In this document: in pieces, positions 1 to 7,443 of the stretch
How the letters are laid out: each line of letters opens with the position of its first letter
Numbering within the stretch: position 1 is the stretch's first letter
From: Microcaldota archaeon
GTDB lineage: Archaea > Micrarchaeota > Micrarchaeia > Anstonellales > Anstonellaceae
NCBI GenBank assembly: GCA_023248665.1
Contig: JAHFEC010000008.1
Coordinates: 1 to 16,709, forward strand
DNA length: 16,709 nucleotides
Direction: 5' to 3'
Notes under the pieces: generated by a model
What the model saw: only the letters and a program-made list of their open reading frames with translations
The model's database searches: none
What the model was told of the DNA's origin: nothing
Translations under genes and position numbers: made by a program

Positions 1-14
1 TTGCCGCTCACTTA

Positions 15-34
15 TCGCAAACCGTGGTTTGCGA
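15..34. repeat. Perfect 9-bp hairpin at the window edge
   Basis: The arms TCGCAAACC (15-23) and GGTTTGCGA (26-34) are exact reverse complements with a 2-base centre. No gene is visible in 1-193. The hairpin could be a terminator for something outside the window or a protein-binding palindrome; nothing in the sequence decides this. Confidence 0.6.
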
Positions 35-109
35 CGGCCAAACCTCGTCGAAAGACAGATGCAATTTTATCGCATCACTTTCTCGGTTTGGTATAGCCGG
101 CCACTCTTT

Positions 110-197
110 GGCGTTTTTTCGGTTCTTTCCTCGGCGTTTTTTTTGTTCTTTCCTTTGGCATCGTTTGGTTCTTTCCTGAGTGTTTTTCGGTTCCTAT
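110..197. repeat. Degenerate ~23-bp tandem repeat after the dehydrogenase stop codon
   Basis: About four imperfect copies of a pyrimidine-rich unit, roughly GGCGTTTTTTCGGTTCTTTCC, lie at about 110-131, 131-153, 154-176 and 177-197 on the plus strand. On the minus strand, the direction of the neighbouring gene, the units are purine-rich. The last copy overlaps the TAG stop (194-196) of the dehydrogenase gene, so the array forms its immediate 3' flank. Copies differ in length and sequence, so it is an old or loosely constrained array. Confidence 0.6.
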
Positions 198-1249
198 TTT
201 TTTCTCTTCCCGCCTTTCTTCCCCACGCCCGCTCCGAGATCCTTCCCGTTCACCACGTTGACCATTTTCCCGCCCAAGAATCCATCGATGTTCTCTAGGC
301 TCGTGTCCACGATGCGCCGGAGCGCCTCCTGGCTGTTGAAGGCGTTGTGCGGCGTGATGATGACGTTGGGCTTGTTGTACAAAATCTGGTTGGCCACCAC
401 GGTGCGCAAGTCGAACGAGCCCGAGAATTCGGACGAGACGAGCTGCCGCTCCTCCTTGATGGCCCGTTCCTCCTCGAGCACGTCCAGGCCCGCCCCGCCG
501 ATGTGGCCCGATAGGACGGCGTCCACGAGCGCCTTGTTGTCGATGAGCCCGCCGCGCGCGGTGTTGACGAGGATGACGCCGCGCTTCATCTTGGCGATCG
601 TATCCTTGTTGATGATGTATTTGGTCTGGGGCGTGAGCGGCGTGTGCAGGCTGATGATGTCCGCTTCCTTGAGCAACTGCTCGAGAGAGACGGACTTGCA
701 GGTGAGCAGCTCCATGAGGTTGGCGTCCGCGTAGGGGTCGTACACGCGCACGTGCATGCCCAGCGCCTTCGCGGTTTTGGCCACGTGCGAGCCGATCTTG
801 CCGAATCCGATGAGCCCCAGTGTCTTGTCCGAGAGGTCGAATGTGCGCAGGCCCTCGAGGGAGAAGTTGCCCTGCCGGGTGCGCTCCACCGACTGCACGA
901 TCTTTTTGGAGAGGGCGAGCATGAGCGCGAGGGTGTGCTCGGCCACCGTGTGCGAGCCGTAGGAGGGCACGTTGGCCACCCGGATGCCCCGCTTCGAGCA
1001 GGCCGCCAAATCGATATGGTCGAAGCCGGTCGAGAAGGTGGCGATCATTTTCAGTTTAGGCATCTTCGCGAGCTGCGCGGCCCCCACCTTGGAATAGATG
1101 AACACGCCCAGCACGTCCGCCCCGGATGCCTGCGCGGCATTCTTCTCGTCCATCGGCCCCTCGATGAAGGCCAGCTTGTGGCCCGCCAGGCAGCTCTTGA
1201 CGTGGGCTTTCTCCCACGGCTCCAGTTCATAGAAGACAATATTGGCCAT
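194..1249 (-). CDS. D-2-hydroxyacid dehydrogenase, D-lactate dehydrogenase type
   Basis: 351 residues. This is an NAD-dependent cytosolic enzyme interconverting a 2-keto acid and a D-2-hydroxy acid, probably pyruvate/D-lactate or a close analogue. Visible motifs are the Rossmann GxGxxG at 148-153 (GFGKIG), the substrate/NAD arginine R232 in NTARGG, the catalytic glutamates in LDVLEEE (259-261) and the catalytic histidine H301 in TPHNAF. The roughly 35-residue spacer between the Glu and His motifs is typical of the D-lactate dehydrogenase branch rather than phosphoglycerate dehydrogenase, and there is no ACT domain. I chose the ATG at 1249 because GGTGAG lies 4 bases upstream; an ATG at 1270 is in frame but lacks a close ribosome-binding site. 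The C-terminus is an unusual lysine/glycine-rich tail (GVGKKGGKRKK). The substrate is not provable from sequence. Confidence 0.9.
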   Translation of the reverse strand: MANIVFYELEPWEKAHVKSCLAGHKLAFIEGPMDEKNAAQASGADVLGVFIYSKVGAAQLAKMPKLKMIATFSTGFDHIDLAACSKRGIRVANVPSYGSHTVAEHTLALMLALSKKIVQSVERTRQGNFSLEGLRTFDLSDKTLGLIGFGKIGSHVAKTAKALGMHVRVYDPYADANLMELLTCKSVSLEQLLKEADIISLHTPLTPQTKYIINKDTIAKMKRGVILVNTARGGLIDNKALVDAVLSGHIGGAGLDVLEEERAIKEERQLVSSEFSGSFDLRTVVANQILYNKPNVIITPHNAFNSQEALRRIVDTSLENIDGFLGGKMVNVVNGKDLGAGVGKKGGKRKK

Positions 1250-1404
1250 TTTGCTCACCCCGAATTCCATGCGCCGATTCTTTCCAATTCTCCTTTCGAT
1301 TCTCTCAGGAACCCTTCATAACTTCGCCGCTTCTCTCCGAACCTCTGTCATTATCGAGCCTCTTTCGCCCCGCATTCCATACGACCCTTCTCATCGGGCT
1401 TCTT

Positions 1405-1986
1405 TCATAGCTCGAATCTCACCCCGTCCGCATTTTTTAACCTGCACTCCCAGAGCCGGGGCGGCCGGATGCCGCTCAAGAGGCTTGTGCATGCGATGAT
1501 GAACACGCCGTGTGAGACCACGAGGAGTTTTTTTCCCCGGTATCCTTCCTTTACCATCTTCAAAAAGCGCCGCGCCCTTCCCACCACCTCTTCCCAGCTC
1601 TCGCCGTCGGGAACGCTTTTCAGGAAATGGCTCCGCCGCCCGTCCTCGTAAGGGAAGAACCGCTCCGGGTGCTTCTCAAGGATTACGCGGGCGCAGTGGC
1701 CGCTCCAGTCGCCGCAGTCCTGCTCGGAAAGCAGGCCGAGCGCCGTCGCCTTGATGCCATATTTCTTCTCGAAATAGTACGCCGTCTGCCTCGCGCGCTT
1801 AAGCGGGCTTGTCAAAATGACGTCCGGCCTCTCCTTCCAGCTTTTCGCGAGCGCCTTCGCCTGCGCCCGCCCCAGCCTCGTCAGGGGCGAATCGCGGCGC
1901 ACGCCGTTGAGGATGTGCCTTGCATTGCCGCCGGCCCTTCCGTGGCGCACCAGCACGAGCCGGATGTTAAGATTGTTTTCCATCAT
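1405..1986 (-). CDS. Histidine phosphatase superfamily protein (phosphoglycerate mutase-like), copy 1
   Basis: 193 residues. A branch-1 histidine phosphatase domain fills the protein. The phosphate-accepting histidine is H15 in VLVRHGRAGGN, the acidic region is LLSEQDCGDWSG, and the second active-site histidine is in LLVVSHGVF. These enzymes form a phosphohistidine and act as phosphomonoesterases or mutases; the substrate cannot be read from the sequence. It starts 7 bases after the stop of the neighbouring paralogue on the same strand, with purine-rich GAGAGTGGG just upstream, so the two are almost certainly one transcript and may be translationally coupled. Two adjacent ATGs (1986 and 1983) leave the exact start uncertain by one codon. 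Confidence 0.88.
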   Translation of the reverse strand: MMENNLNIRLVLVRHGRAGGNARHILNGVRRDSPLTRLGRAQAKALAKSWKERPDVILTSPLKRARQTAYYFEKKYGIKATALGLLSEQDCGDWSGHCARVILEKHPERFFPYEDGRRSHFLKSVPDGESWEEVVGRARRFLKMVKEGYRGKKLLVVSHGVFIIACTSLLSGIRPPRLWECRLKNADGVRFEL

Positions 1987-1993
1987 CCCACTC

Positions 1994-2587
1994 TCACAGC
2001 CGCAGGATTGCGCAATTGCTCACGTCCGGCCGGTTCCACGCCGCTTTGTCTTCCATCCCTTGCCGTAGGGCATAGCAGCAGTTCATGAAGTCCGAGTGGG
2101 ACACGACCACCACTCGTTTGCCGGCGTATTCCCTGTCCAGTTTGGCCAAGAGCCGGCCCGCCCGTTGCTTCATCTGCTCCCAGCTCTCGCCGCCGGGCGG
2201 TCGGATGACGTGGATTTGCCGGCCTCCCATGAAAATGCGGATGCCCCGCGCCCGCCCCGAAACAAGCTCTTTCATGTTCCGGCCGCTGTATTGCCCGTAA
2301 TCCTGCTCGCGCGCTAGCGGCTCGAGTTTGATATTCATTTTCAATCGGGCGGCCAGCGGCCGCGCGGTGGCGATGGCCCTCGTCAGGGGGCTGGAGAAGA
2401 GTGCGGCCGGCCTGGAGTCATCGGGCCATTCGAGGGCGAGCTTCTTGGCCTGCGCCACCCCGTCGCGGTTGAGCATGGCGTCGATGCGGCAGCCGTTGAG
2501 CACCCCTTTGAGGTTGCCTTCCGCCTTGCCGTGGCGCACCATCCAGACGAACGCCCGTTTATGGCGTGCCTTAGCTCGTTTGACCAT
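1994..2587 (-). CDS. Histidine phosphatase superfamily protein (phosphoglycerate mutase-like), copy 2
   Basis: 197 residues. Same fold and layout as the downstream neighbour: H19 in WMVRHGKAEGN, PLAREQDYGQYSG in the middle, and VVVVSHSDF near the end. Both paralogues share an R/K-x-x-LNG segment after the RHG motif and the SSPLTRA/TSPLKRA motif, so they probably arose by tandem duplication and then diverged, presumably towards different phosphoesters. I chose the ATG at 2587 rather than the in-frame GTG at 2626 because a TATA-like box sits 16-28 bases upstream of this ATG. That spacing suggests a leaderless message whose first codon is this ATG; a GTG start would place the promoter inside the coding region. 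Confidence 0.85.
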   Translation of the reverse strand: MVKRAKARHKRAFVWMVRHGKAEGNLKGVLNGCRIDAMLNRDGVAQAKKLALEWPDDSRPAALFSSPLTRAIATARPLAARLKMNIKLEPLAREQDYGQYSGRNMKELVSGRARGIRIFMGGRQIHVIRPPGGESWEQMKQRAGRLLAKLDREYAGKRVVVVSHSDFMNCCYALRQGMEDKAAWNRPDVSNCAILRL

Positions 2588-2601
2588 GTCAGGACTTTCC
2601 C

Positions 2602-2615
2602 CATATACTTTTAAA
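2602..2615 (-). promoter_or_regulatory. TATA-type promoter of the phosphatase pair
   Basis: On the minus strand, TTTAAAAGTATATG lies 28 to 15 bases before the ATG at 2587, the spacing expected for a leaderless archaeal transcript. The TTTAAA core is palindromic and lies about 100 bases upstream of the divergent EF-2 gene, so it could also contribute to EF-2 transcription, though with a longer leader. Confidence 0.6.
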
Positions 2616-2712
2616 GATTTAAGCACCGAAGAGAATACATACTCTTTACCTGCCGGAATATCACGAAATTTTTCCGCCGAAGGGCAAACGAGGCTCGAAC
2701 CGAGGTTATCTT

Positions 2713-4911
2713 ATGGTCCGCAAGGAATACGTCGTTGATGAAGTCCAGAAGATGATGGGCAATCTGGCGAACGTGCGCAACGTCGCCATCTGCGCCCACG
2801 TCGACCACGGCAAGACCACGCTTACCGACTCGCTCGTGGCCCGCGCCGGCCTCATCTCGAAGGACACGGCCGGCGAGCAGCGCATGATGGACTTCGACGA
2901 GCAGGAGCAGGCCCGCGGCATCACCATCAAGGCGGCCAACATCAGCCTGGCCTTCCAGCTGCGCGAGAAGGACTACCTCGTCAACCTCATCGACACGCCC
3001 GGCCACGTCGACTTCGGCGGCCACGTGACGCGCGCCATGCGCGCGGTGGACGGCGTCATCCTCGTGGTCGATTCGGTCGAGGGCGTCATGCCCCAGACCG
3101 AGACCGTGCTTCGCCAGGCGCTCAAAGAGAAGGCGCGCCCCTGCATCTTCATCAACAAGATCGACCGGCTGGTCAACGAATTGCAGCTCACCGACGTGCA
3201 GATGCAGCAGCGTTTGCTCAAGATATTCGCGCAGATCAACAAGCTCATCGAGCAGTACGCCCCGCCCGACCACAAAGAGAAATGGCTCATCGACGTCAAG
3301 AAGGGCACCATCGCCTTCGGCTCGGCCTACCACAAATGGGCCATCTCCACCAAGGCCATGGAGCGCTTCAACATCAAGTTCGCCGACATCTTCAAGTACT
3401 GCCGCGAGGGCGAGGAAGGGCACAAGGCCCTGCGCGAGAAATCCCCGCTGGACGAAGTGCTCCTCGACATGATCGTCGAGCACCTGCCCTCCCCGGCGGA
3501 AGCCCAGCCTTACCGCATCCCGACCATCTGGGCCAAGGGCGACATGGAATCCGAGCAGGGCAAGTCCATGCGCCTGTGCGACCCCAATGCCAAGACCATC
3601 GGCGTTTGCGTCGGCGTGGTCAACGACCCGCACGCGGGCGAGGTCGCCATCGTGCGCCTCTTCGCCGGCCGGGTGCGCAAAGGCGACATGCTTTACCTCG
3701 CCGCCCGCCTCACCTCCGAGAAGGTGCAGCAGGTGGCCATCTACATGGGCCCGGACCGGGTGATGGTGGACAACGTCGTGGCCGGCAACATCGTCGGCAT
3801 CGTGGGCCTGCGCGACATCTACGTCGGGGAGACCGTCTCCGACGGGCCGTGCGAGCCGTTCGAGCAGATCAAGCACTATTCCGAGCCGGTCGTCACGAAG
3901 TCGATCGAGGCCAAGGATTCCAAGGAGTTGGCCAAGCTCATCATCGTCTTGCGCCAACTCGCAAAAGAGGACCCGACCCTCAAGGTCGAGCTCAACCAGG
4001 ACACCGGCGAACATCTCATCTCCGGCATGGGCGAATTGCACCTCGAAATCATTGAGTACAAGATCACCAAGGAGAAGGGCGTGGCCATCACCACCTCCCC
4101 GCCCATCGTCGTCTACCGGGAGATCATCTCCGGCAAATCCGGCGTGGTGGAAGGCAAGTCGCCCAACAAGCACACCAAGCTCAAATTCGAGGTGGAGCCC
4201 CTGCCCGAGAGCGTCATCAAGGCGTTCGACGAGGGCAAGATCCCCGAGGGCAAGCCCAAGGGCAAGGTGCTGGTCGAGACGCTGGTCGAAGCCGGCCTGC
4301 CCCGCGACGAGGCCAAGAGCGTGGTGGACATCCACAACCGCTCCATCTTCATCAACGACACGCGCGGCATCCAGTACCTCAACGAGATCATGGAGCTTAT
4401 GATCCAGGGCTTCGACGAGGCCTTGGACAAGGGCCCCCTGTGCAAGGAGAAGGTGTTCGGCGTGAAGGTGAAAATCATCGACGCCACCATCCACGAGGAC
4501 CCGGTCCACCGCGGCCCGGCGCAGATCATCCCGGCCACAAAGCGGCCCATCTACGCCGCCCTCCTGTACGCGGGCGTCACCCTGCAGGAGCCCAAGCAGA
4601 AGATCACCATCCTCGTGCCCGGAGACTACATGAGCAACGTCATCACGCTCGTGCAGGGCCGGCGCGGCCAGATGCTGGACATCCAGCAGGAAGGCGAAGG
4701 GGCGACGCTGGTCGCCAAGCTGGCCGTCTCCGAGCTGTTCGGATTCTCCAACGACCTGCGCTCGGCCACGCAAGGAAGGGCCATCTGGTACCAGGAATAC
4801 GCCGGATTCGAGCCGCTGCCCCGGGAGATGCTGCTCAAGACCGTCAAGGCGATCCGCGAGCGAAAAGGGGACAAGCCGGACCCGCCCACGCCGGCCGACT
4901 TCCTCGAATAA
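2713..4911 (+). CDS. fusA: Translation elongation factor EF-2 (archaeal)
   Basis: 732 residues, the normal length for archaeal EF-2. This GTPase drives ribosomal translocation in the cytoplasm. Visible motifs are the G1 P-loop AHVDHGKTT (28-36), the switch-I region ending RGITIKAA, G3 DTPGHVDF and G4 NKIDR. The domain IV tip carries HEDPVHRGPAQIIPA, in which H599 is the histidine converted to diphthamide in archaea and eukaryotes; its presence marks the gene as archaeal/eukaryotic rather than bacterial EF-G. Translation starts at the ATG at 2713, preceded by GAGGT 6 bases upstream, so unlike many neighbours this message has a leader and a Shine-Dalgarno site. The gene stands alone on its strand and is followed by a tandem repeat and a strong terminator. 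The long open frame on the opposite strand is a composition shadow. Confidence 0.97.
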   Translation: MVRKEYVVDEVQKMMGNLANVRNVAICAHVDHGKTTLTDSLVARAGLISKDTAGEQRMMDFDEQEQARGITIKAANISLAFQLREKDYLVNLIDTPGHVDFGGHVTRAMRAVDGVILVVDSVEGVMPQTETVLRQALKEKARPCIFINKIDRLVNELQLTDVQMQQRLLKIFAQINKLIEQYAPPDHKEKWLIDVKKGTIAFGSAYHKWAISTKAMERFNIKFADIFKYCREGEEGHKALREKSPLDEVLLDMIVEHLPSPAEAQPYRIPTIWAKGDMESEQGKSMRLCDPNAKTIGVCVGVVNDPHAGEVAIVRLFAGRVRKGDMLYLAARLTSEKVQQVAIYMGPDRVMVDNVVAGNIVGIVGLRDIYVGETVSDGPCEPFEQIKHYSEPVVTKSIEAKDSKELAKLIIVLRQLAKEDPTLKVELNQDTGEHLISGMGELHLEIIEYKITKEKGVAITTSPPIVVYREIISGKSGVVEGKSPNKHTKLKFEVEPLPESVIKAFDEGKIPEGKPKGKVLVETLVEAGLPRDEAKSVVDIHNRSIFINDTRGIQYLNEIMELMIQGFDEALDKGPLCKEKVFGVKVKIIDATIHEDPVHRGPAQIIPATKRPIYAALLYAGVTLQEPKQKITILVPGDYMSNVITLVQGRRGQMLDIQQEGEGATLVAKLAVSELFGFSNDLRSATQGRAIWYQEYAGFEPLPREMLLKTVKAIRERKGDKPDPPTPADFLE

Positions 4912-4916
4912 GAAGA

Positions 4917-5015
4917 AGCAGAAGAAGCGGCCGAGCCCAGAAAGCAGAAGAAGCGGCCGAGCCCAGAAAGCAGAAGAAGCGGCCGAGCCCAGAAAGCAGA
5001 AGAAGCGGCCGAGCC
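4917..5015. repeat. 26-bp tandem repeat, about 3.8 copies, directly after EF-2
   Basis: The unit begins AGCAGAAGAAGCGGCCGAGC. Exact copies occupy 4917-4942, 4943-4968 and 4969-4994, and a partial copy runs 4995-5015. The array starts 5 bases after the EF-2 stop codon and lies between it and the terminator, so it is in the EF-2 3' untranslated region. Because 26 is not a multiple of 3, the array is not built to encode a peptide repeat. The near identity of copies implies recent slippage or amplification. Confidence 0.95.
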
Positions 5016-5022
5016 GGACACG

Positions 5023-5075
5023 GGGCGCGCCTCGAGGCGCGCCCATCTTCTTTTTTTCTTTCGCCTTTTTGTTTT
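5023..5075 (+). terminator. Palindrome plus T-runs: EF-2 terminator
   Basis: A perfect 22-bp palindrome (5023-5044; left half GGGCGCGCCTC, right half its exact complement) is followed by several T-rich tracts through about 5100. Archaeal RNA polymerase terminates at T-runs even without a hairpin, so this pyrimidine stretch is a convincing end for the EF-2 transcript. Confidence 0.8.
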
Positions 5076-5124
5076 TCATTTTTTGCAGCCTTTTCTTCCC
5101 CCCTTTTTCGAGCCCCCGCTATGC

Positions 5125-5133
5125 TTATAAAAA
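5125..5133 (+). promoter_or_regulatory. TATA box of the PH-domain gene
   Basis: TTATAAAAA begins 30 bases before the ATG at 5155, and no Shine-Dalgarno site lies between. This is the textbook geometry for a leaderless archaeal message. Confidence 0.8.
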
Positions 5134-5154
5134 TCCCCCGCCCCCAATCCTTGC

Positions 5155-5688
5155 ATGGAACTTCACCCCAACCTGGTGCTTTACGTCATCAAGCGGGAAG
5201 GGACCTTCCTGGCCCTTGGCATCCTTCTCCTTCTCGCAGGCATCGTCACGCCGTTCATCGGCGCCCCGTTCGAGTTCGGCGCCGCATCCGGCGCGCTGGG
5301 CCTGCTCCTCATCCTGTTCGTCTTCGGCTATTCCCATATCTACTGCCAAGTCACCCGGCTGTACATCTCCGAAGAGGAGATCGTCTATGAAGCGGGCGTG
5401 CTCGGCAAGATTTCCCGCCGCATCCCGCTGCACATGTTCACCGAGGCGGCGGTGAGCCGCACGTTTTTCGACACGCTCTTAGGCGCCGGCACGCTGCGCA
5501 TCTACGGGCGCCTGGGCACCAATTCGGACATGACGCTTTCGGATTCTAAAATCGAGGACGTCAAGGCGATGCAGCAGGCCATCCTCGACCTGGTGCGCGA
5601 GCTGCCGCCGAGCCTGCCGGACCAGTATGATGTTCCAGAGCCGGGCCAGCCTTCCAAGCCCGCTCCTGTGGTGCCTGTGAAAAAATAG
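5155..5688 (+). CDS. Membrane protein with a bacterial-type PH domain (YdbT/DUF304-like)
   Basis: 177 residues. After a short N-terminus (about 1-17) come two hydrophobic segments at about 18-37 and 44-62, the usual two-helix anchor of this family. A bacterial PH (bPH2) domain follows, with the typical progression ...CQVTRLYISEEEIVYEAGVLGKISRRIPL, then the strand-rich IYGRLGTNSDMTL, then a C-terminal helix. The last 20 residues are proline-rich. Family members are membrane proteins of unclear biochemical role, often tied to envelope or stress functions. The start is fixed by the TATA box 30 bases upstream. The final codons (KK-stop) fall inside a stretch that resembles the flank of the tRNA-Arg gene 1.6 kb downstream. 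Confidence 0.85.
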   Translation: MELHPNLVLYVIKREGTFLALGILLLLAGIVTPFIGAPFEFGAASGALGLLLILFVFGYSHIYCQVTRLYISEEEIVYEAGVLGKISRRIPLHMFTEAAVSRTFFDTLLGAGTLRIYGRLGTNSDMTLSDSKIEDVKAMQQAILDLVRELPPSLPDQYDVPEPGQPSKPAPVVPVKK

Positions 5689-5713
5689 AAGCGCCCCAGC
5701 CGGGCGTTTGACA
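5683..5713. repeat. tRNA-Arg 3'-end-like sequence (candidate attachment-site remnant)
   Basis: AAAAAATAG (5681-5689 region), then CGCCCCAGCCGGG (5692-5704), then TTTGA repeat in the same order and orientation at the 3' end of the tRNA-Arg gene (7288-7315). CGCCCCAGCCGGG is the complement of the tRNA acceptor 3' strand and part of the T-stem. The match is broken by 2 bases before CGCCCC and 1-2 bases before TTTGA. An alternative reading is a small hairpin terminator for the PH gene (CGCCC/GGGCG). Confidence 0.5.
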
Positions 5714-5753
5714 CTATATTTAACGCCATACTACAAAAACTTCCATTGCTCTT

Positions 5754-7154
5754 TCAATGCCTAAAAACCCGTTCCAAGTCCTTCAGGTCGAATAGCTTTA
5801 CGTTTTCCTCTATTTCTTCCTTTCGCCTAAACGACCTGGCGAAGATGGCGAAATGCTCCTCGCGCTTGTCATTATGCCATTTAACGTGTGCCGTTTTTCC
5901 CTTCAATTCCTCCAAAACCGCCCTGGCATCCACATCGTCCGACCATTTGCATTCGGAAAACAGGATTTCGCGGTTTGCCTCATTGACCGCCACGATGTCA
6001 ATCTCGTAGGCATTGGTTTCCTTGTTTCTTGTGAAAGTCCCCCACTGTCCGCCCAACTTTTCGTATTCGAACGGCAGTTGGGCGCCGATGGCCTGAAGAT
6101 ACTGCTTGCAGACGTTTTCGAACACCTGCCGCCCGATGTAATTGGGGTAGTCCGCCTTGATTTTGGCAAGCACCGGCCCCAATTTTCCCTCTTCGAGGGA
6201 GGAGCGGTTGGGGAGCGAGTAGCGGAAATAGAACTTGAAGAAATTATCCTTGAGGTGGTAGCGCCCGCGCTTGGAATTGGCGGGGTCAAGCAGGGGGGAG
6301 CGCTTTTCTATGATGCCCAAAGAGGCCAGCGTATCCAGGTAGATGGCAATCTTGCTCTGCTCGGCGTTCGCCGAGCTTGCAATTTCCGAGAATTTCGTGT
6401 GCCCCCTCGCGATGGCTGTAAGGCAGTTCTTGTACACCCTGGGCTCGCGGAACTCCTGCTTTAGGAGGAAATCGGCCTCATCATAGAGGAAAGTGCCCTT
6501 TGAGAGAAGCTTCTGCCCGACATTCCCCCATACATCTAGCGTTGGGTCGAATTTCGCCAAGTAAGCCGGGATCGTATCCACAGCGCCGTAAGCCTCGATA
6601 AGTTCCCGCATCGAATAGCCCGGGAAGAATTTCGGCATCTCTCCGAAAGCCATCGGCTCGACTTTCCACTGGCCGGTGCGGCGGCCATATAATGGCGCCT
6701 TGTAGAGCAGCGTATGCTGCTCCATCATGCTCACTGACGAGCCGTTGAGCACCAGCATGATGTTCGAATTTTTCAATTGCCCATCCCATCCCTTCTGGAA
6801 GATGGACGAGATACTGCCATTTTGGGCGATCAGGTATGGGAATTCATCGATGATGAAAACCAGCCGCTCCTTCTTCTCCGGCAAGTAAGCGAACAGGTTT
6901 TCCCACGTTTCCTGGTACCGTCCGGTGTCCTCACCGAAATGCTCCCCAAGCCTCTCGAAAATGCCGTGCAGATTCTCTTTCTCCGAGGTTTCGGAGGCCT
7001 GGTAATATACATACGGCTTTCCCTTGGCGAAGTGCAGCAAAAGCTCGGTCTTGCCCACCCTGCGCCGCCCATAGATGATTATGAGTTCGGCCCTTTTGGA
7101 GGCATACGCGCCTTCGAGGAATTCCAGCTCCCTTTTCCGGTTGATGAATTTCAT
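5754..7154 (-). CDS. ATPase of the archaeal ATPase/DUF234 family
   Basis: 466 residues. The N-terminal P-loop ATPase has Walker A GRRRVGKT (29-36) and Walker B LVFIIDEFPYL (D103, E104). A middle helical region contains a winged-helix-like segment (about 250-300). The C-terminal DUF234-type region carries YEIDIVAV...ILFSECKW, matching a PD-(D/E)xK nuclease-like core (ID, then E-x-K). Such proteins are abundant in archaea, often on mobile or variable segments, with poorly known roles. I chose the ATG at 7154 because a TATA box lies about 30 bases upstream; an upstream in-frame start at 7205 would put that promoter inside the gene. It is the only gene in the interval between the tRNA-Arg gene and the tRNA-like repeat at 5683-5713, and no integrase accompanies it. 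Confidence 0.88.
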   Translation of the reverse strand: MKFINRKRELEFLEGAYASKRAELIIIYGRRRVGKTELLLHFAKGKPYVYYQASETSEKENLHGIFERLGEHFGEDTGRYQETWENLFAYLPEKKERLVFIIDEFPYLIAQNGSISSIFQKGWDGQLKNSNIMLVLNGSSVSMMEQHTLLYKAPLYGRRTGQWKVEPMAFGEMPKFFPGYSMRELIEAYGAVDTIPAYLAKFDPTLDVWGNVGQKLLSKGTFLYDEADFLLKQEFREPRVYKNCLTAIARGHTKFSEIASSANAEQSKIAIYLDTLASLGIIEKRSPLLDPANSKRGRYHLKDNFFKFYFRYSLPNRSSLEEGKLGPVLAKIKADYPNYIGRQVFENVCKQYLQAIGAQLPFEYEKLGGQWGTFTRNKETNAYEIDIVAVNEANREILFSECKWSDDVDARAVLEELKGKTAHVKWHNDKREEHFAIFARSFRRKEEIEENVKLFDLKDLERVFRH

Positions 7155-7177
7155 AATTCTGATTATGATAATCTGGA

Positions 7178-7186
7178 TTATATAAA
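7178..7186 (-). promoter_or_regulatory. TATA box of the ATPase gene
   Basis: On the minus strand TTTATATAA spans 32 to 24 bases upstream of the ATG at 7154 with no Shine-Dalgarno site in between, indicating a leaderless transcript. Confidence 0.75.
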
Positions 7187-7242
7187 TCTTCCTATCGGTT
7201 CCCAATCGGCCTTATGGAAGTCATCAAGCGCCATGGTATAGT

Positions 7243-7273
7243 TTGGGCAGCCCAAGAATACAAGTTTTTGGGC
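7243..7273. repeat. Overlapping inverted repeats in the ATPase upstream region
   Basis: TTGGGC (7243-7248), GCCCAA (7250-7255) and TTGGGC (7268-7273) form two mutually exclusive pairings: a tight palindrome centred at 7249, or a hairpin GCCCAAGAA/TTTTTGGGC with one G-T pair. They could be a regulatory operator or part of the boundary of the putative island; function is unknown. Confidence 0.45.
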
Positions 7274-7296
7274 TAGGCGTTGTAGTAAAAAATAGT

Positions 7297-7419
7297 CGCC
7301 CCAGCCGGGATTTGAACCCGGATCGTGAGCTTTCGCCTTTCTAGGCTACTTGCCATTCGTGCATCGGTAGCACTTGCCATTCGGAGGCTCGCGTCCTATC
7401 CAGGTTGGACTACCAGGGC
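7297..7419 (-). tRNA. tRNA-Arg(CCG) with a ~49-nt intron
   Basis: On the minus strand, GCCCTGG pairs with CTGGGGC (acceptor, two G-U pairs). The D-arm is GTCC/GGAC around AACCTGGATA, the T-arm is CCGGG-TTCAAAT-CCCGG, and the discriminator is G with no encoded CCA. The anticodon arm CGAGC-CTCCGAA reads anticodon CCG at 7384-7382 (U33 before it, A37 after). The 3' exon resumes at about 7331 with A-GCTC. The intron therefore sits at the canonical 37/38 position, about 7332-7380. A bulge-helix-bulge is plausible (bulges GAA and AAA) but its central helix has one mismatch. The anticodon stem has a C27/A43 mismatch and the variable loop is only 4 bases, so the exact boundaries could shift. T-rich sequence follows the 3' end. 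Confidence 0.78.
7348..7383. repeat. 12-bp direct repeat inside the tRNA-Arg intron
   Basis: ACTTGCCATTCG occurs at 7348-7359 and 7372-7383, 24 bases apart. The second copy runs across the 5' exon-intron border and includes two anticodon bases. The intron thus looks like it grew by a 24-bp duplication of its own 5' border. Confidence 0.8.
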
Positions 7420-7443
7420 TTGGTAGTATTCTCCCGCCCTATC

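Noticed and set aside
29..298. Hydrophobic plus-strand frame near the window start
   Set aside because: Phe/Leu/Ser-rich translation of the pyrimidine-rich tandem repeat and the antisense of the dehydrogenase 3' end.
2611..5079. Very long minus-strand open frame opposite EF-2
   Set aside because: It mirrors EF-2 codons in GC-rich DNA, has low-complexity composition, continues through the tandem repeat, and EF-2 is unambiguous on the other strand.
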